Part shown: positions 18,763-27,685 of the stretch, piece after piece
Position numbering within the stretch: the stretch's first letter is position 1
Layout of the letters: every line of letters begins with the position of its first letter
NCBI GenBank assembly: GCA_030426545.1
Contig: JAUHYL010000001.1
Location: 62,001 to 126,000 of the forward strand
Direction: 5' to 3'
DNA: 64,000 bases
From: Gammaproteobacteria bacterium
GTDB lineage: Bacteria > Pseudomonadota > Gammaproteobacteria > Pseudomonadales > Halieaceae
Notes under the pieces: model-generated
What the model was told of the DNA's origin: nothing
Database searches by the model: none
The model's input: the letters and a program-made list of their open reading frames with translations, nothing else
Position numbers and translations under genes: made by a program

Positions 18763-20022
18763 TCAAAAACCGCGACAGGATGCTTGAAAGGCGAGTTCCA
18801 TCCGATCGACCTCAACAGACGAAAGACCAACCCGGGTCGCCCTATGCCTCCACGTGGCAACTACCGCGATTACTTCCTCTTTAACCGCGAGCGCTTCTCG
18901 ACTCCTCAAGCGAAAATACTCAGACACAGACATAACCAGCTCAATATCGAGCGCATTACTGGTCCCGTCAATGTTCAGCGTTAATCCCGACGGGCCCTCA
19001 GGGTTCGGGTTAACGTCATACGCCGGTGACAACACCCATCCACCCGGAGTAAGAAGGAATCCATGATTCCTGAGATGATCGTCAGTATTGGAGACCAGTA
19101 CATTGAAGAGAATGCGACGCCAGAGTTGTTGCAGGTCTTGCGTGACATTCCCACCGCTGCGGGTCAGGAATTCCGCTATTTCCAGGTAGCTGGCGCCATC
19201 TGCACGGCCGTCGTAATACCCGAGTTGGGTCATGGCCGATGTGAAGTGGACCCTGGACTGAGCTGTGCGATCAAAACGCCGCGTCAGGAAGGTCTTGTAT
19301 TGGTTTCCAAGCTTACGCGCTTCGCAGGGCGCCATGATCACCCCGGCCTCCACTGCAAGCTCGTGAGTAAGCTGCTCCCAGCCGGCGACATCGTAGTCAT
19401 CTTCCCGCCCCGGGAACTTGGCAATCCAAAGTTCGTCGTTATTCACCGTTACCGATGCCTTGGGACGCGCACCACCCAACGACGAACCGGGCGATATCAA
19501 CATACCCAGCCAGCGAGCCACTTCCGGATCCTTATCGTTGCGAGGGTCCTGAATGTGCCAGGCCGCCTGTTCCAATTCGCGCAGCGAGGTTGCCGGCGGT
19601 ACCGCTAACTCCATCGCGTCATTCAAGAACGGTCCCTGTGCAGCCTCCTTGAATCGCAACGCGCCCATGCGATGGGTATCGTGTACGCCCAAAAGATAAT
19701 CCAGCTCAGTGAGGCGTAGGCGCTCCCTGTCTTCTTCGCGCGCGAGAATGGCTTCCCGGCGTTGCATCAGGGTTCGTCCCCAGCGATCCGGTGATGAGTC
19801 CAGGAACGTGCGGAAGTTATCATCCCCGGCTGCGTGGTGTTCACCCGAATACAAAGCGAGGTCCGGGTCTATGGCAAAAGCGTGGTCGGAACTCAGCCAT
19901 TCATCGGCGTAAACGAAGCTGAAGTGCTCCCTGCCGCGCGGCGTTTCCTGGCGAAGCGTGCCAACCAACTGCGGCGGGTCTAACTCTTCCCAGTCCGCAT
20001 AGACCAATACCTCCCGGGTCAT
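18763..20022 (-). CDS. hipA: HipA-family serine/threonine kinase toxin
   Basis: A 419-aa HipA-like protein. Kinase features are the flexible glycine loop GSSLGGARPKAS (179-190), ATP-binding Lys 202 (WIAKFPG), the catalytic loop SNTDDHLRNH (311-320) and the metal-binding Asp 336 in SPAYDVNP. HipA of E. coli phosphorylates glutamyl-tRNA synthetase and causes persistence; the target here is not known. Its start overlaps the end of hipB by four bases. All catalytic residues seem present, so it is probably active. The 291 bp downstream (18472-18762) contain nothing recognisable. Confidence 0.92.
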   Translation of the reverse strand: MTREVLVYADWEELDPPQLVGTLRQETPRGREHFSFVYADEWLSSDHAFAIDPDLALYSGEHHAAGDDNFRTFLDSSPDRWGRTLMQRREAILAREEDRERLRLTELDYLLGVHDTHRMGALRFKEAAQGPFLNDAMELAVPPATSLRELEQAAWHIQDPRNDKDPEVARWLGMLISPGSSLGGARPKASVTVNNDELWIAKFPGREDDYDVAGWEQLTHELAVEAGVIMAPCEARKLGNQYKTFLTRRFDRTAQSRVHFTSAMTQLGYYDGRADGASYLEIAEFLTRSGGNVTQDLQQLWRRILFNVLVSNTDDHLRNHGFLLTPGGWVLSPAYDVNPNPEGPSGLTLNIDGTSNALDIELVMSVSEYFRLRSREALAVKEEVIAVVATWRHRATRVGLSSVEVDRMELAFQASCRGF

Positions 20023-20336
20023 TTTCCACGACCCAGAGTTTCAATATCCTGTAACTTGCGTCCGAGTTCGTCATCAAGCGCTACGCGCGCGAGCTCCTCT
20101 CCCATCGATAACGCGCCCAGCACACGCAGGCAATGACCGATAGCCACACCAGGATCACCCTCCTCCAATTTTCGCAGCGTCTTTCTGTTAATGCCCGCAC
20201 GATCCGCAAGCGCACTCTGGGAGAGACCGCGCCGCTTGCGGGCCAAACGCAGGTTTTCACCCAAAGTCTCCAATGTGCGCTGTTGTTCGGGAAAGAGAAC
20301 CGCACCTTGCTTGCCGGTTCTGTGTGACGTGTTCAC
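20019..20336 (-). CDS. hipB: HipB-like XRE-family antitoxin and autorepressor
   Basis: The GTG at 20336 has GGAG eight bases upstream and is preferred over the track GTG at 20357, giving 105 aa. A Cro/C1-type helix-turn-helix is clear (ARKRRGLSQSALADRAGINRKTLRKLEEG split over about 33-60). HipB proteins bind HipA and repress the operon. The gene precedes hipA with an ATGA overlap, the standard hipBA order. It has its own promoter and an operator-like palindrome over the start codon. Confidence 0.88.
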   Translation of the reverse strand: MNTSHRTGKQGAVLFPEQQRTLETLGENLRLARKRRGLSQSALADRAGINRKTLRKLEEGDPGVAIGHCLRVLGALSMGEELARVALDDELGRKLQDIETLGRGK

Positions 20337-20340
20337 ACGT
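20322..20340. promoter_or_regulatory. Palindrome over the hipB start, candidate HipB operator
   Basis: Two nested inverted repeats, GTGTGA-N5-TCACAC and ACGTGT-TC-ACACGT, cover the hipB start region and lie just downstream of the promoter. The position suits autoregulation by HipB. Confidence 0.5.
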
Positions 20341-20367
20341 GTTACTCCACATAGCACTTTGGCGTTG

Positions 20368-20396
20368 AATCTACGTCCAACTGATCATAATTTCAA
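20368..20396 (-). promoter_or_regulatory. Sigma-70 promoter of hipBA
   Basis: Read on the minus strand: TTGAAA (20391-20396), a 17-bp spacer and TAGATT (20368-20373), about 30 bp before the hipB start. The surrounding spacer 20337-20552 is clearly more AT-rich than the genes and shows no other feature. Confidence 0.6.
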
Positions 20397-20552
20397 CTTA
20401 ATGAGTATATAAATGGGCATTAATACCAACTATTGTCCTTTTTTATACTCAAATATTATAATTTCTCAATTGGCGCGGAGGTGTGCGACTGCGATAAAAA
20501 AGTGACTGAGTCAGCACGCTGTGTGAGCTTTACCAGCGCTTGCATTACCCCT

Positions 20553-20765
20553 CTAGCCGGACTCGGAATCAAGGGAATCAGTGAGCGATATCGCACTCGA
20601 CGGGCACTGGCTCACGGCCTTGCGCACTGCGTCCTCTAACTCCGACGGCACCTCGCTGGTCCGCACAACGGCGTAGCCATTGTCGTGCAGTTCGAACACT
20701 TCGGGGGCCAGCCCCAGGCAGACGCTGAATCCAGCGCATATTTGTGCATCGACCTGCACCTTCAT
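20553..20765 (-). CDS. Small 3Fe-4S-type ferredoxin
   Basis: A 70-aa protein with three cluster cysteines, C10 and C16 (CAGFSVC) and C54 followed by proline, the pattern of single-cluster 3Fe-4S ferredoxins that serve P450s in actinobacteria and some proteobacteria. Its start overlaps the stop of the P450 gene by four bases, so it is the likely redox partner of that P450. It is the last gene of the eight-gene operon starting at 28669. Confidence 0.9.
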   Translation of the reverse strand: MKVQVDAQICAGFSVCLGLAPEVFELHDNGYAVVRTSEVPSELEDAVRKAVSQCPSSAISLTDSLDSESG

Positions 20766-22084
20766 TGCGCACCGCCCGCCGCTACCGGGTTGAATTCCAG
20801 GTTGAGATGAGTCAACCCGCGCAGTATGAAGGTGGGCAGGTAGCTGTAGCGTCGTGCATCGGGCGGCCCGTGAACTTTTTCTGAAATCCGGATATCGCTG
20901 GTCCGATCGAACATACGATTGAGGCTGATGACCGCCTCGGCCCGTGCCAACGGAGCTCCAGGGCAGGCATGGCGACCGCGACCAAATGCCACGTGCAGAC
21001 GGGCATTCTCCCGATCCACCTGAAATTCACCGGGGTTGTCGAACTGGCGCGAGTCACGATTGGCGGCGCTGTTGGCGATATACAGGAAGGAGCCAGCAGG
21101 AATATCCACCCCGCCCACTTGCGTCGGCATTTTCGCCAGTCGGAAGTCGCCCTTAACAGGGCCCTCAAAGCGCAGGCACTCCTCCACAAAATTGGGGATG
21201 AGACTGCGGTCCTCACGCAGGCGTTGTTGAATGTCCTGGCGCTCACCGACCATCTGAAAGGCGTAACTCAGCAATCGCACCGTGGTCTCCTGACCAGCAG
21301 CAAACAAATTGGAAGCGATGCGAGCCACGTCCAGAGGGTCGGGCACCGACCCGTCGGGAAAGGTTGCCGCCGCGAGTCCCGAGAGAACATCCTCTGTAGG
21401 GTTGTTACGGCGGTCTGCGATGTACGCCGAAAAGGTCTCGTACAGCCATTCCAGCGGTGAGTGCTCGACCTCTTTGTTTTCCACACCGCCTACCCCGGCA
21501 CCACCGCGCTCCTGTTCCTGCCGTATCAGTTTTTTCCGGAACTTGATGCGGTCATCGGGCGGCACGCCCAACAGGTCGGAAACGGCGAGCACTGCGAAGG
21601 GCTGGGCGAAGTCGCCCATGAGCTCACATTCGCCGTTGGCAATAAACGTGTCGATCTGCTGATCGGCCTGGCTCCACATGTACTCTTCATTTTGCTTGAG
21701 ACGCACGGGAGTAATGAGTCGCATCAGCAAGGCGCGGTGGTCGGTGTGCACCGGCGGGTCCAGGGTCGGGAGCTGGTCGCTGAACGGCGTCTGGTCGCGG
21801 TACTGTTCGATCAATTCGGAGATATCGTCGTTTTCACGCCCTTCCAGGGGAATGGGGCAACCGGCGAACGGCCCCGTGGTCGACATGCACGAGGAAAATC
21901 GATCGGGGCTGTTGTAGATATCCAGGGCTTCATCGTAGCCCGTAACCATAAAAATACCCTGGTGCGGTTCACGCACCACCGGCGACTGCTCGCGCAGATA
22001 ATCGAAGTATGCGTAAGGATCGTCGACAAATCGGTCGCTGCGAAAGAAATCGTGCGCTTCGAATTCATGGGAATTTTCACTCAT
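20762..22084 (-). CDS. Cytochrome P450 (2)
   Basis: A 440-aa bacterial P450 with AAGGA before the ATG. The I-helix motif is AGQETT (263-268), ExxR is EECLR (301-305), and the haem loop is FGRGRHACPG (367-376), Cys 374. It is coupled to the 3Fe-4S ferredoxin downstream and sits 12 bp after a thioesterase in an operon of acyl-CoA dehydrogenases. This context suggests hydroxylation of a terpenoid or steroid-like compound whose side chain is then beta-oxidised. It resembles P450 (1) in several stretches, for example LREDRSLIP in both. Confidence 0.93.
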   Translation of the reverse strand: MSENSHEFEAHDFFRSDRFVDDPYAYFDYLREQSPVVREPHQGIFMVTGYDEALDIYNSPDRFSSCMSTTGPFAGCPIPLEGRENDDISELIEQYRDQTPFSDQLPTLDPPVHTDHRALLMRLITPVRLKQNEEYMWSQADQQIDTFIANGECELMGDFAQPFAVLAVSDLLGVPPDDRIKFRKKLIRQEQERGGAGVGGVENKEVEHSPLEWLYETFSAYIADRRNNPTEDVLSGLAAATFPDGSVPDPLDVARIASNLFAAGQETTVRLLSYAFQMVGERQDIQQRLREDRSLIPNFVEECLRFEGPVKGDFRLAKMPTQVGGVDIPAGSFLYIANSAANRDSRQFDNPGEFQVDRENARLHVAFGRGRHACPGAPLARAEAVISLNRMFDRTSDIRISEKVHGPPDARRYSYLPTFILRGLTHLNLEFNPVAAGGAQ

Positions 22085-22096
22085 AGCAGTTCCTTT

Positions 22097-22537
22097 TTAC
22101 CTGGCTTCTATCACTTTCCAGATTCCCTCCGCGCTTGCCACCGTGCGGTCGCCGGAGAGAATAAGGCCACGCACGAACACCAAACTATTTGTACGACGCA
22201 CAACCTCACCTTCGCAGTACATAAACTCGCCGACTTTTGCGGCAGAGACGAAATGGGTCTGCAGGGAAATGGTCACGCAATGCAGGCCATCAATAGCGTG
22301 AGTAACAGCGGCGCCCAGGCCGTTGTCTGCCAGCGTCATCACCATACCGCCGTGCACCGTGCCAACGTTCTGGTTACCGTGCTGCTCTGCGAGGCGCAGG
22401 CCCATTACGCGACCGCTGTCGGTACTGCGCACCCACCAGGGTCCGGCCAGTTCGGTAAAACCGAAGCCACCCGACATTTCCCGCCAGCCTAAGCTCTCAA
22501 GTGTCTTGTCGTCGATGTCGGGTGGAATTACGGCCAT
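22097..22537 (-). CDS. PaaI-like hotdog-fold thioesterase
   Basis: A 146-aa single-hotdog protein. The stretch GTVHGGMVMTLADNGLGAAV carries the HGG and downstream acidic position typical of PaaI/YdiI thioesterases. It would hydrolyse acyl-CoA esters to free acid and CoA, perhaps to recycle CoA from stalled intermediates. It lies two bases after the stop of the small acyl-CoA dehydrogenase subunit gene, so it belongs to the same operon. Confidence 0.88.
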   Translation of the reverse strand: MAVIPPDIDDKTLESLGWREMSGGFGFTELAGPWWVRSTDSGRVMGLRLAEQHGNQNVGTVHGGMVMTLADNGLGAAVTHAIDGLHCVTISLQTHFVSAAKVGEFMYCEGEVVRRTNSLVFVRGLILSGDRTVASAEGIWKVIEAR

Positions 22538-22539
22538 GG

Positions 22540-23457
22540 TCAGTACGGATTGTCCGCAGTGAAACAGTCGTTCGCGACGCTGGCGGCCTGTGCGCCGAGA
22601 CCGCCCAGTTCAGAGGACAGCGCTTTCATGCGGTAGGTCCACAGGTGCAGCGACATCTCCAGCGTCATGCCCATTGCGCCGAACATCTGGTGCAGGTCAT
22701 AGGTGATCTTGCTCGCGCTGTCCTGCGCGTGGAACGCGGCCAGCGCGGCGTCGCCCGCGTCTCCGCTCCAAGCTGCTTGCAGCGCAAGGCGGCGCACACC
22801 GGCTACCAGCACGGCGCACTCGGCCATGCGGTGGCGCAGCGCCTGGAAGGTACCCAGTGGACGACCGAACTGTTTGCGCACACTGGTATGTTCCACCGTT
22901 GCGTCCAGCGCGGCCTGCATAAGGCCTGCCATTTCGGCGGCGCAGGCAACGCGCAGCCAGTTGCGGGCCTTCGCAGTTTCCTCCGCAGAGAGCGGCCGCA
23001 CATCCGGGGCGCCAGTCAGGCGACCCATGGGGTAGGCGTACAGGGATTCCACCGTCTCGGTGTCTCCCGCTGCAGGGTGAGCGATGCCGATGCCGTCGCC
23101 ATCCAATACAAGCAACGTGCCTGCGCCCGCAACGAAACGCCCGGGTCGACCGTTCTCCAACAGCGCGAACGGCCGCGGCAAGTCATCGCCGACCTGTGGC
23201 CTGACCAGCATGGACAAGGCAATCTCCGCCGTGCACGGCAGGCGCGCAAGACGCTCCACGGCAAGCGCAGCACAGATCGGTCCCATCTCCGGTACCGTCG
23301 AGATGTCGAAGTAGCCGCCCGCCTCCAATTCCTGCTCCAGTGCTTCGCCCGGCAAGTGAAAGCCGTCGAACTCTGTGGGTATAGAGTCAAAGCCCTCGGC
23401 GATACGGTCGATGGCGCCGGTGAGCGCGGCCTGGTCGTCGGTCAGCGTAAATTGCAT
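22540..23457 (-). CDS. Acyl-CoA dehydrogenase, short subunit (heteromeric, FadE29/ChsE-like)
   Basis: A 305-aa protein, shorter than a normal ACAD (about 380). The N-terminal and middle parts are reduced. The C-terminal helical domain is conserved (VRKQFGRPLGTFQALRHRMAE and MFGAMGMTLEMSLHLW). Paired short and long ACAD subunits forming alpha2-beta2 enzymes are known from mycobacterial cholesterol side-chain degradation. The partner is the 378-aa gene just upstream, whose stop shares one base with this start. A dehydrogenase acting on a bulky CoA ester is inferred. Confidence 0.85.
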   Translation of the reverse strand: MQFTLTDDQAALTGAIDRIAEGFDSIPTEFDGFHLPGEALEQELEAGGYFDISTVPEMGPICAALAVERLARLPCTAEIALSMLVRPQVGDDLPRPFALLENGRPGRFVAGAGTLLVLDGDGIGIAHPAAGDTETVESLYAYPMGRLTGAPDVRPLSAEETAKARNWLRVACAAEMAGLMQAALDATVEHTSVRKQFGRPLGTFQALRHRMAECAVLVAGVRRLALQAAWSGDAGDAALAAFHAQDSASKITYDLHQMFGAMGMTLEMSLHLWTYRMKALSSELGGLGAQAASVANDCFTADNPY

Positions 23458-24593
23458 CAGCGCGGCTCCCTTGGCAGTTGCAGGAGCTCGGTGGCGATCA
23501 GATTGAGCTGTATTTCGGCGGCGCCAGAGGCAATGCCCGCGACAATCGCGCGTTGGTGGTGCGCGAGCATCACCGGGTCGCCGCCCGAAAGCGCTTCGGG
23601 CAGGTGCTCCACCACAAAGTCAGACACCAGACGTTCGGCGTTCACGGTACCGAAGCGCACCAGGCTGGCCTCCGGCCCGGGTATCTGGCCGTTACAGCGG
23701 GCGTCGATGATACTGTAACTGCCGAGGCGCGCAGCTTCGCATGCAGCTTTCGCGCGCGCGGCCTGCACCTGCGCACTGTGGTGAAAGCGACTTTCCTTGC
23801 GCAACGTGTCCACGGCCCGGTGCAACATCTTCGTGGCCAGCGCGAAACGCGGAATGCCCACGCGCTCCAGCGCCAACGCCTCGCGCACAATGCTCCAGGC
23901 CTCCCCCTCACCCCCCAGCATGGCGGTGGCGGGCACCTCAACGTCGTCGAAGAACACCTCGTGGATATCGCCCTCGCCTATGATGCTCGGTATCTGGCGC
24001 ACGGTAATGCCCGGCGTATCCATGGGCAGCAGGAAAATCGAAATACCGCCCTTGCCCTCGGAGGTACGCGCCAGCAAAAAGCAGGTGTCTGCAAGGCCGG
24101 CGTAGGACGTCCAAATCTTCTGGCCGTTTACCCTGTATTTGTCATCAACCAGCTCTGCACGAGTGCGCAATGCGGCGAGGTCTGAACCTGCCTCGGGTTC
24201 GGAAAAGCCCTGGCACCACAGCGTCTCACCGCGCGCCATAGGCCCGATATAGCGCTGCCGTTGTTCCAGCGAGCCGAAACGCATCAGCGTCGGGCCAATC
24301 CAGTTAACGTTCATGTACTGACCGCCACGCGGTTCACCCGCGGCCCACATCTCCTCGGCGAGGATGAAGGAAGTCCACGGATCGGCGTCGCGGCCACCCC
24401 ACTCCGCGGGCCAGTGCGGTACCAACAGGCCAGCCTTGGCCAGGGCAGCGCAAAACTGTTTGGAAAAATGCGATTGGGCAGATGAGCCCGGACCGTGAGC
24501 AAGCGCTTCCCAGTCGGGTGGTAGATTGTCGTTGAGAAACGCGCGCACGGTGGCGCGGAATGTACGCTGCTCGTCGTTCCAGTCAAACTCCAT
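23457..24593 (-). CDS. Acyl-CoA dehydrogenase, long subunit (heteromeric, FadE28-like)
   Basis: A 378-aa ACAD with all three domains: N-terminal helices (MEFDWNDEQRTFRATVRAFL), the flavin and substrate region (LWCQGFSEPEAGSDLAAL, KIWTSYAGLADTCFLLART) and the C-terminal helical domain. Its end is one base into the short-subunit gene, so equal synthesis is likely. It would supply most FAD and substrate contacts in an alpha2-beta2 enzyme with the short subunit. The steroid or terpenoid type of substrate is inferred from pairing and context. Confidence 0.88.
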   Translation of the reverse strand: MEFDWNDEQRTFRATVRAFLNDNLPPDWEALAHGPGSSAQSHFSKQFCAALAKAGLLVPHWPAEWGGRDADPWTSFILAEEMWAAGEPRGGQYMNVNWIGPTLMRFGSLEQRQRYIGPMARGETLWCQGFSEPEAGSDLAALRTRAELVDDKYRVNGQKIWTSYAGLADTCFLLARTSEGKGGISIFLLPMDTPGITVRQIPSIIGEGDIHEVFFDDVEVPATAMLGGEGEAWSIVREALALERVGIPRFALATKMLHRAVDTLRKESRFHHSAQVQAARAKAACEAARLGSYSIIDARCNGQIPGPEASLVRFGTVNAERLVSDFVVEHLPEALSGGDPVMLAHHQRAIVAGIASGAAEIQLNLIATELLQLPREPR

Positions 24594-24637
24594 GTTGGCA
24601 GAATCCTGGTTTAACCTTGCAGTGAAGGCAGACGCGG

Positions 24638-25438
24638 TCAGTCTTCATCCTTTTTTCCTATGCTGCCGATGTGCCGCTGGATACCGGCGAGGTAATGCGG
24701 GTTGAGCATGAGCACACTGTTGGCCAACCGCTCCACGTTGCGCGCCTGCGCCAGGCCGACATCATGAGCCATTTCGATAGCGATCTTGGCGGTACCCATC
24801 TGCTCCGCGTTCTGTTCGGCGAGATGTTCGCAGAACGCCATCGCCTCGGCGTCAAACGTGTCATCCGGGTACACCTCGTGGACCAGCCCCATAACCAGTG
24901 CACGCTCGGCGTCCGCCTGGCGGTTCGCCATAATCAGGTAGCGCGTCCAGTGCGTGCCGATGATGCGCGCAAGGCGGCTGACACCGTTGGACGCCGGTAG
25001 CACACCGAACTTGCCCTCGGGAAACGCGTAACTCGCGCTCTGCGCGGCCAGGCGAAAGTCGCAGGACAGTGACAATTCGAGGCCACCGCCCACGCAGGGA
25101 CCCTGGTGCGCCACTACGATCGGCTTCTCGATGTGCTCCATCTCGTCGTAGATGCGGTGCATACCCATATTCTGGCGCCGGTGCTGTTCGCGCACTTGTG
25201 AGCCGCTCTCGTACAACGTGGGTTTACCGCTACGCAAGTCTACACCCGAGCAGAAGTAGCGGCCGGTCGCGCGAACCAGCATGACCCTCAGTGCCGGCGT
25301 GTCGCGAAAGCGGTGCAACGCGGCCTCGAAAGCTTCCATGATCGCGGGGGTCAGGGCGTTGAGTTTATCTGGACGGTTCAGCGTGGCGACAAGAATGGCG
25401 CCGTTTTCCTCGACCAGTAGTTGCTCTGCATCGGACAT
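24638..25438 (-). CDS. Enoyl-CoA hydratase/isomerase (crotonase) family protein
   Basis: A 266-aa crotonase with GGAGGA eight bases before the ATG. The oxyanion-hole segment FCSGVDL and the GPCVGGGLELSLSCD block with the first catalytic Glu are present. The second Glu position fits PEGKFGVLP. It would hydrate the 2-enoyl-CoA made by the acyl-CoA dehydrogenases on either side. It lies 14 bp after the fused ACAD gene and 44 bp before the long ACAD subunit. Confidence 0.9.
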   Translation of the reverse strand: MSDAEQLLVEENGAILVATLNRPDKLNALTPAIMEAFEAALHRFRDTPALRVMLVRATGRYFCSGVDLRSGKPTLYESGSQVREQHRRQNMGMHRIYDEMEHIEKPIVVAHQGPCVGGGLELSLSCDFRLAAQSASYAFPEGKFGVLPASNGVSRLARIIGTHWTRYLIMANRQADAERALVMGLVHEVYPDDTFDAEAMAFCEHLAEQNAEQMGTAKIAIEMAHDVGLAQARNVERLANSVLMLNPHYLAGIQRHIGSIGKKDED

Positions 25439-25452
25439 TACTCAATCCTCCG

Positions 25453-27657
25453 TTAGCCGCGCGTGCGCGGCAGGCCCAGGTTGCGCTCGGCGATCTGGCT
25501 GCGGTGTACCTCGCTGGTACCGCCGTAGATCGTAGTACCCTGCGCATGCCGGTAAGCAAGATTAAGTTCTCCGAAGCCACCCTCGCGCTTGGAAAGGGAA
25601 TGCGGGGCGGTCAAATCCAGCAGATCGCGCGCGTCCGACAGGAATTTTTCGGAGGAGAACAGCTTCGCCATGGGGCCGTAGCCCATGTTGGGCATATTCT
25701 GCACACTCGCCCACAGCGCTCGATTTTCTATTACTTCCGCGACCTGCGCATGCAGCACTGTGCGGGCCAGACGCTTTTGCGCGTCGGCGCGTTCAATAAG
25801 CGGTGCGCCTCCGTTTGTTATCGCGCGACAGGCGCGCTCGCCCGCTTCCGCCAGCGAAAACTGATTGCGCGCAAAGCCGCCGCCGTGCTCCATCTCCAGC
25901 GCGGCTGCCATGACCTTCACACCGGCATCTACCTCGCCCAGCCGAAAACTGTCCTTGACCCTCACACCGTCGTAGTACGTAATGTTCGTGCGTTCGTCCT
26001 GGAAAGTGTGCACCGCCTGCACCTCAATGCCATCCGCGTCGAGGGGTACAACAAACAGTGTCAGACCCTTGTGCTTGGCAACGTCGGGATTAGTACGTGT
26101 GAGCATCAGCACATACTGCGCAATGTTGGCCCCGCTGGTGAACATTTTTGAACCGTCGATACGCCAGTCGTCTCCGTCGCGGGTCGCGCGGGTCTTTGCA
26201 GCAAACACGTCAGAGCCGCAGCCGGGTTCGCTATAGCCGAGACTGCAGATCACATCGCCAGACACAATGCGCGAAAGTACCTCTTCCTTGAGCTCGTCAC
26301 TGCCAAACTTCTGGATCATGGTACCCACCAGCATCGTGGTGCTGTTGGCGTGGGTGGACCAGTTGTACTTTTCCCACACTCGGCGCAGCGCGCTGACCGT
26401 GTAGGGCGCGGCCTCCCGGCCGCCATATTCCTCGGGCCAGGCGGGAAACAACATGCGCGCCTCGGCCAGCTTCTTGTGCATGCCCGCGTCGAAACCGTCA
26501 AATGAGTAGTGGGCCTTGGCCTTCAGTTCCGGTGTCAGGTTGGTGTCGAAAAACGTATCCAGTTCTTCCGCCAATGCGCGCGCCTCATCTCCAAGGTCGA
26601 AGTCGATTGCAACCTGACCGACCTCGGGCAACGCTGCCTCCTCACCGCCATAAAGCCGCCTGCCCGCCTCTTCAAGCAATAGCTCGGTATCGCCATAGAC
26701 CAGCGGCCAGTCCTTCGCGCGCAGATTGTATAAATGTATATCGTACTCGGTGGAAAGTCCGTAGCCGCCAAAGGTGTGCAGAGACTGCGCCACAGACTGC
26801 GCCGCGGTGCGAGCAGCCCACCAGAGGGCGAGTGATATCTGGGCGCCTGCGTTCTCTGCTCCGCCCGCGATATCGTGAATCGTCTTCCAGGTGTAATACT
26901 TGCCGCCGTCGACATCGGTAATGAGATCAGCCAGTGGGTGGGATATACCCTGGTAGGTACCGATGGGCTGGCCGAAGGCCTCGCGCTCGCACGCGTATTC
27001 CGCGCCCTGGCGCAGTGCGTCGCGCGACAGGCCGGATAGCGCGGCGGCAACCAGCAGTTTCCACTCTTCCACGGCCTGTGCGATTACCTTTAGCGCGCCA
27101 GCGCCTTCACCCAGTAACCGGCCCCCACCGGATAAATCCAGCTCGGCCAGCGGCGTACCCGCCAGGTTCTCCTCGCCGCGCTCCGCGCTGTCGAATTCAT
27201 AAATTGCCACCCCGTCACCACAGCGCGCCAGCACCACATCGGCAATCGCGCCTCCCGCCACCCACTGTGTAGGATTCACCTGGGCATCATAGAGTGCGAG
27301 CGTCAGTACGCAGTCTCCATCGAGTACACGGCCAAGCAATTCGCCTTCGCGCTCTCCAGCGAGCAGTGCGAACGTTCGTGTTGCAACGAGTGTCTCGGCG
27401 ATGGGGCCAGCGGCCAGCGTGCGACCCACTTCTTCCATCAACACGGCGGCATCCATCAACCCAAGCCCGAGGCCACCACAATTTTCAGGTACGCGCAGGG
27501 TGAAGGCCCCTAACTGGGCCAAGCCGCGCCAGAGATCGCGATCAAAACCGCCCTCGTTGCCTGCGGCACGCACCCGCTCTGAGCTGCTTTTCTCGTCCAG
27601 GAAGCGCGCAAAGGATTCACGCATCAGGCGTTGATCTTCAGAGAGATCAAAATTCAT
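25453..27657 (-). CDS. Fused double acyl-CoA dehydrogenase (FadE34/ChsE3-like)
   Basis: A 734-aa protein made of two ACAD units in tandem. The first (about 1-340) is a degenerate unit with an intact C-terminal helical domain (REAFGQPIGTYQGISHPLADL). The second (about 350-734) has the complete flavin region (ICSLGYSEPGCGSDVFAAKT, MFTSGANIAQYVLML) and ends with TTIYGGTSEVHRSQIAERNLG. Single-chain fusions of this length include mycobacterial FadE34, which acts on steroid side-chain CoA esters. No frameshift is seen. Second gene of the operon, 28 bp after the reductase. Confidence 0.88.
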   Translation of the reverse strand: MNFDLSEDQRLMRESFARFLDEKSSSERVRAAGNEGGFDRDLWRGLAQLGAFTLRVPENCGGLGLGLMDAAVLMEEVGRTLAAGPIAETLVATRTFALLAGEREGELLGRVLDGDCVLTLALYDAQVNPTQWVAGGAIADVVLARCGDGVAIYEFDSAERGEENLAGTPLAELDLSGGGRLLGEGAGALKVIAQAVEEWKLLVAAALSGLSRDALRQGAEYACEREAFGQPIGTYQGISHPLADLITDVDGGKYYTWKTIHDIAGGAENAGAQISLALWWAARTAAQSVAQSLHTFGGYGLSTEYDIHLYNLRAKDWPLVYGDTELLLEEAGRRLYGGEEAALPEVGQVAIDFDLGDEARALAEELDTFFDTNLTPELKAKAHYSFDGFDAGMHKKLAEARMLFPAWPEEYGGREAAPYTVSALRRVWEKYNWSTHANSTTMLVGTMIQKFGSDELKEEVLSRIVSGDVICSLGYSEPGCGSDVFAAKTRATRDGDDWRIDGSKMFTSGANIAQYVLMLTRTNPDVAKHKGLTLFVVPLDADGIEVQAVHTFQDERTNITYYDGVRVKDSFRLGEVDAGVKVMAAALEMEHGGGFARNQFSLAEAGERACRAITNGGAPLIERADAQKRLARTVLHAQVAEVIENRALWASVQNMPNMGYGPMAKLFSSEKFLSDARDLLDLTAPHSLSKREGGFGELNLAYRHAQGTTIYGGTSEVHRSQIAERNLGLPRTRG

Positions 27658-27685
27658 TTCAGGTGCTCCCGCGCTACCAAAGAGG

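Noticed and set aside
22501-23718. 405-aa plus-strand ORF opposite the acyl-CoA dehydrogenase genes
   Set aside because: Antisense shadow of two real ACAD genes; no domain visible.
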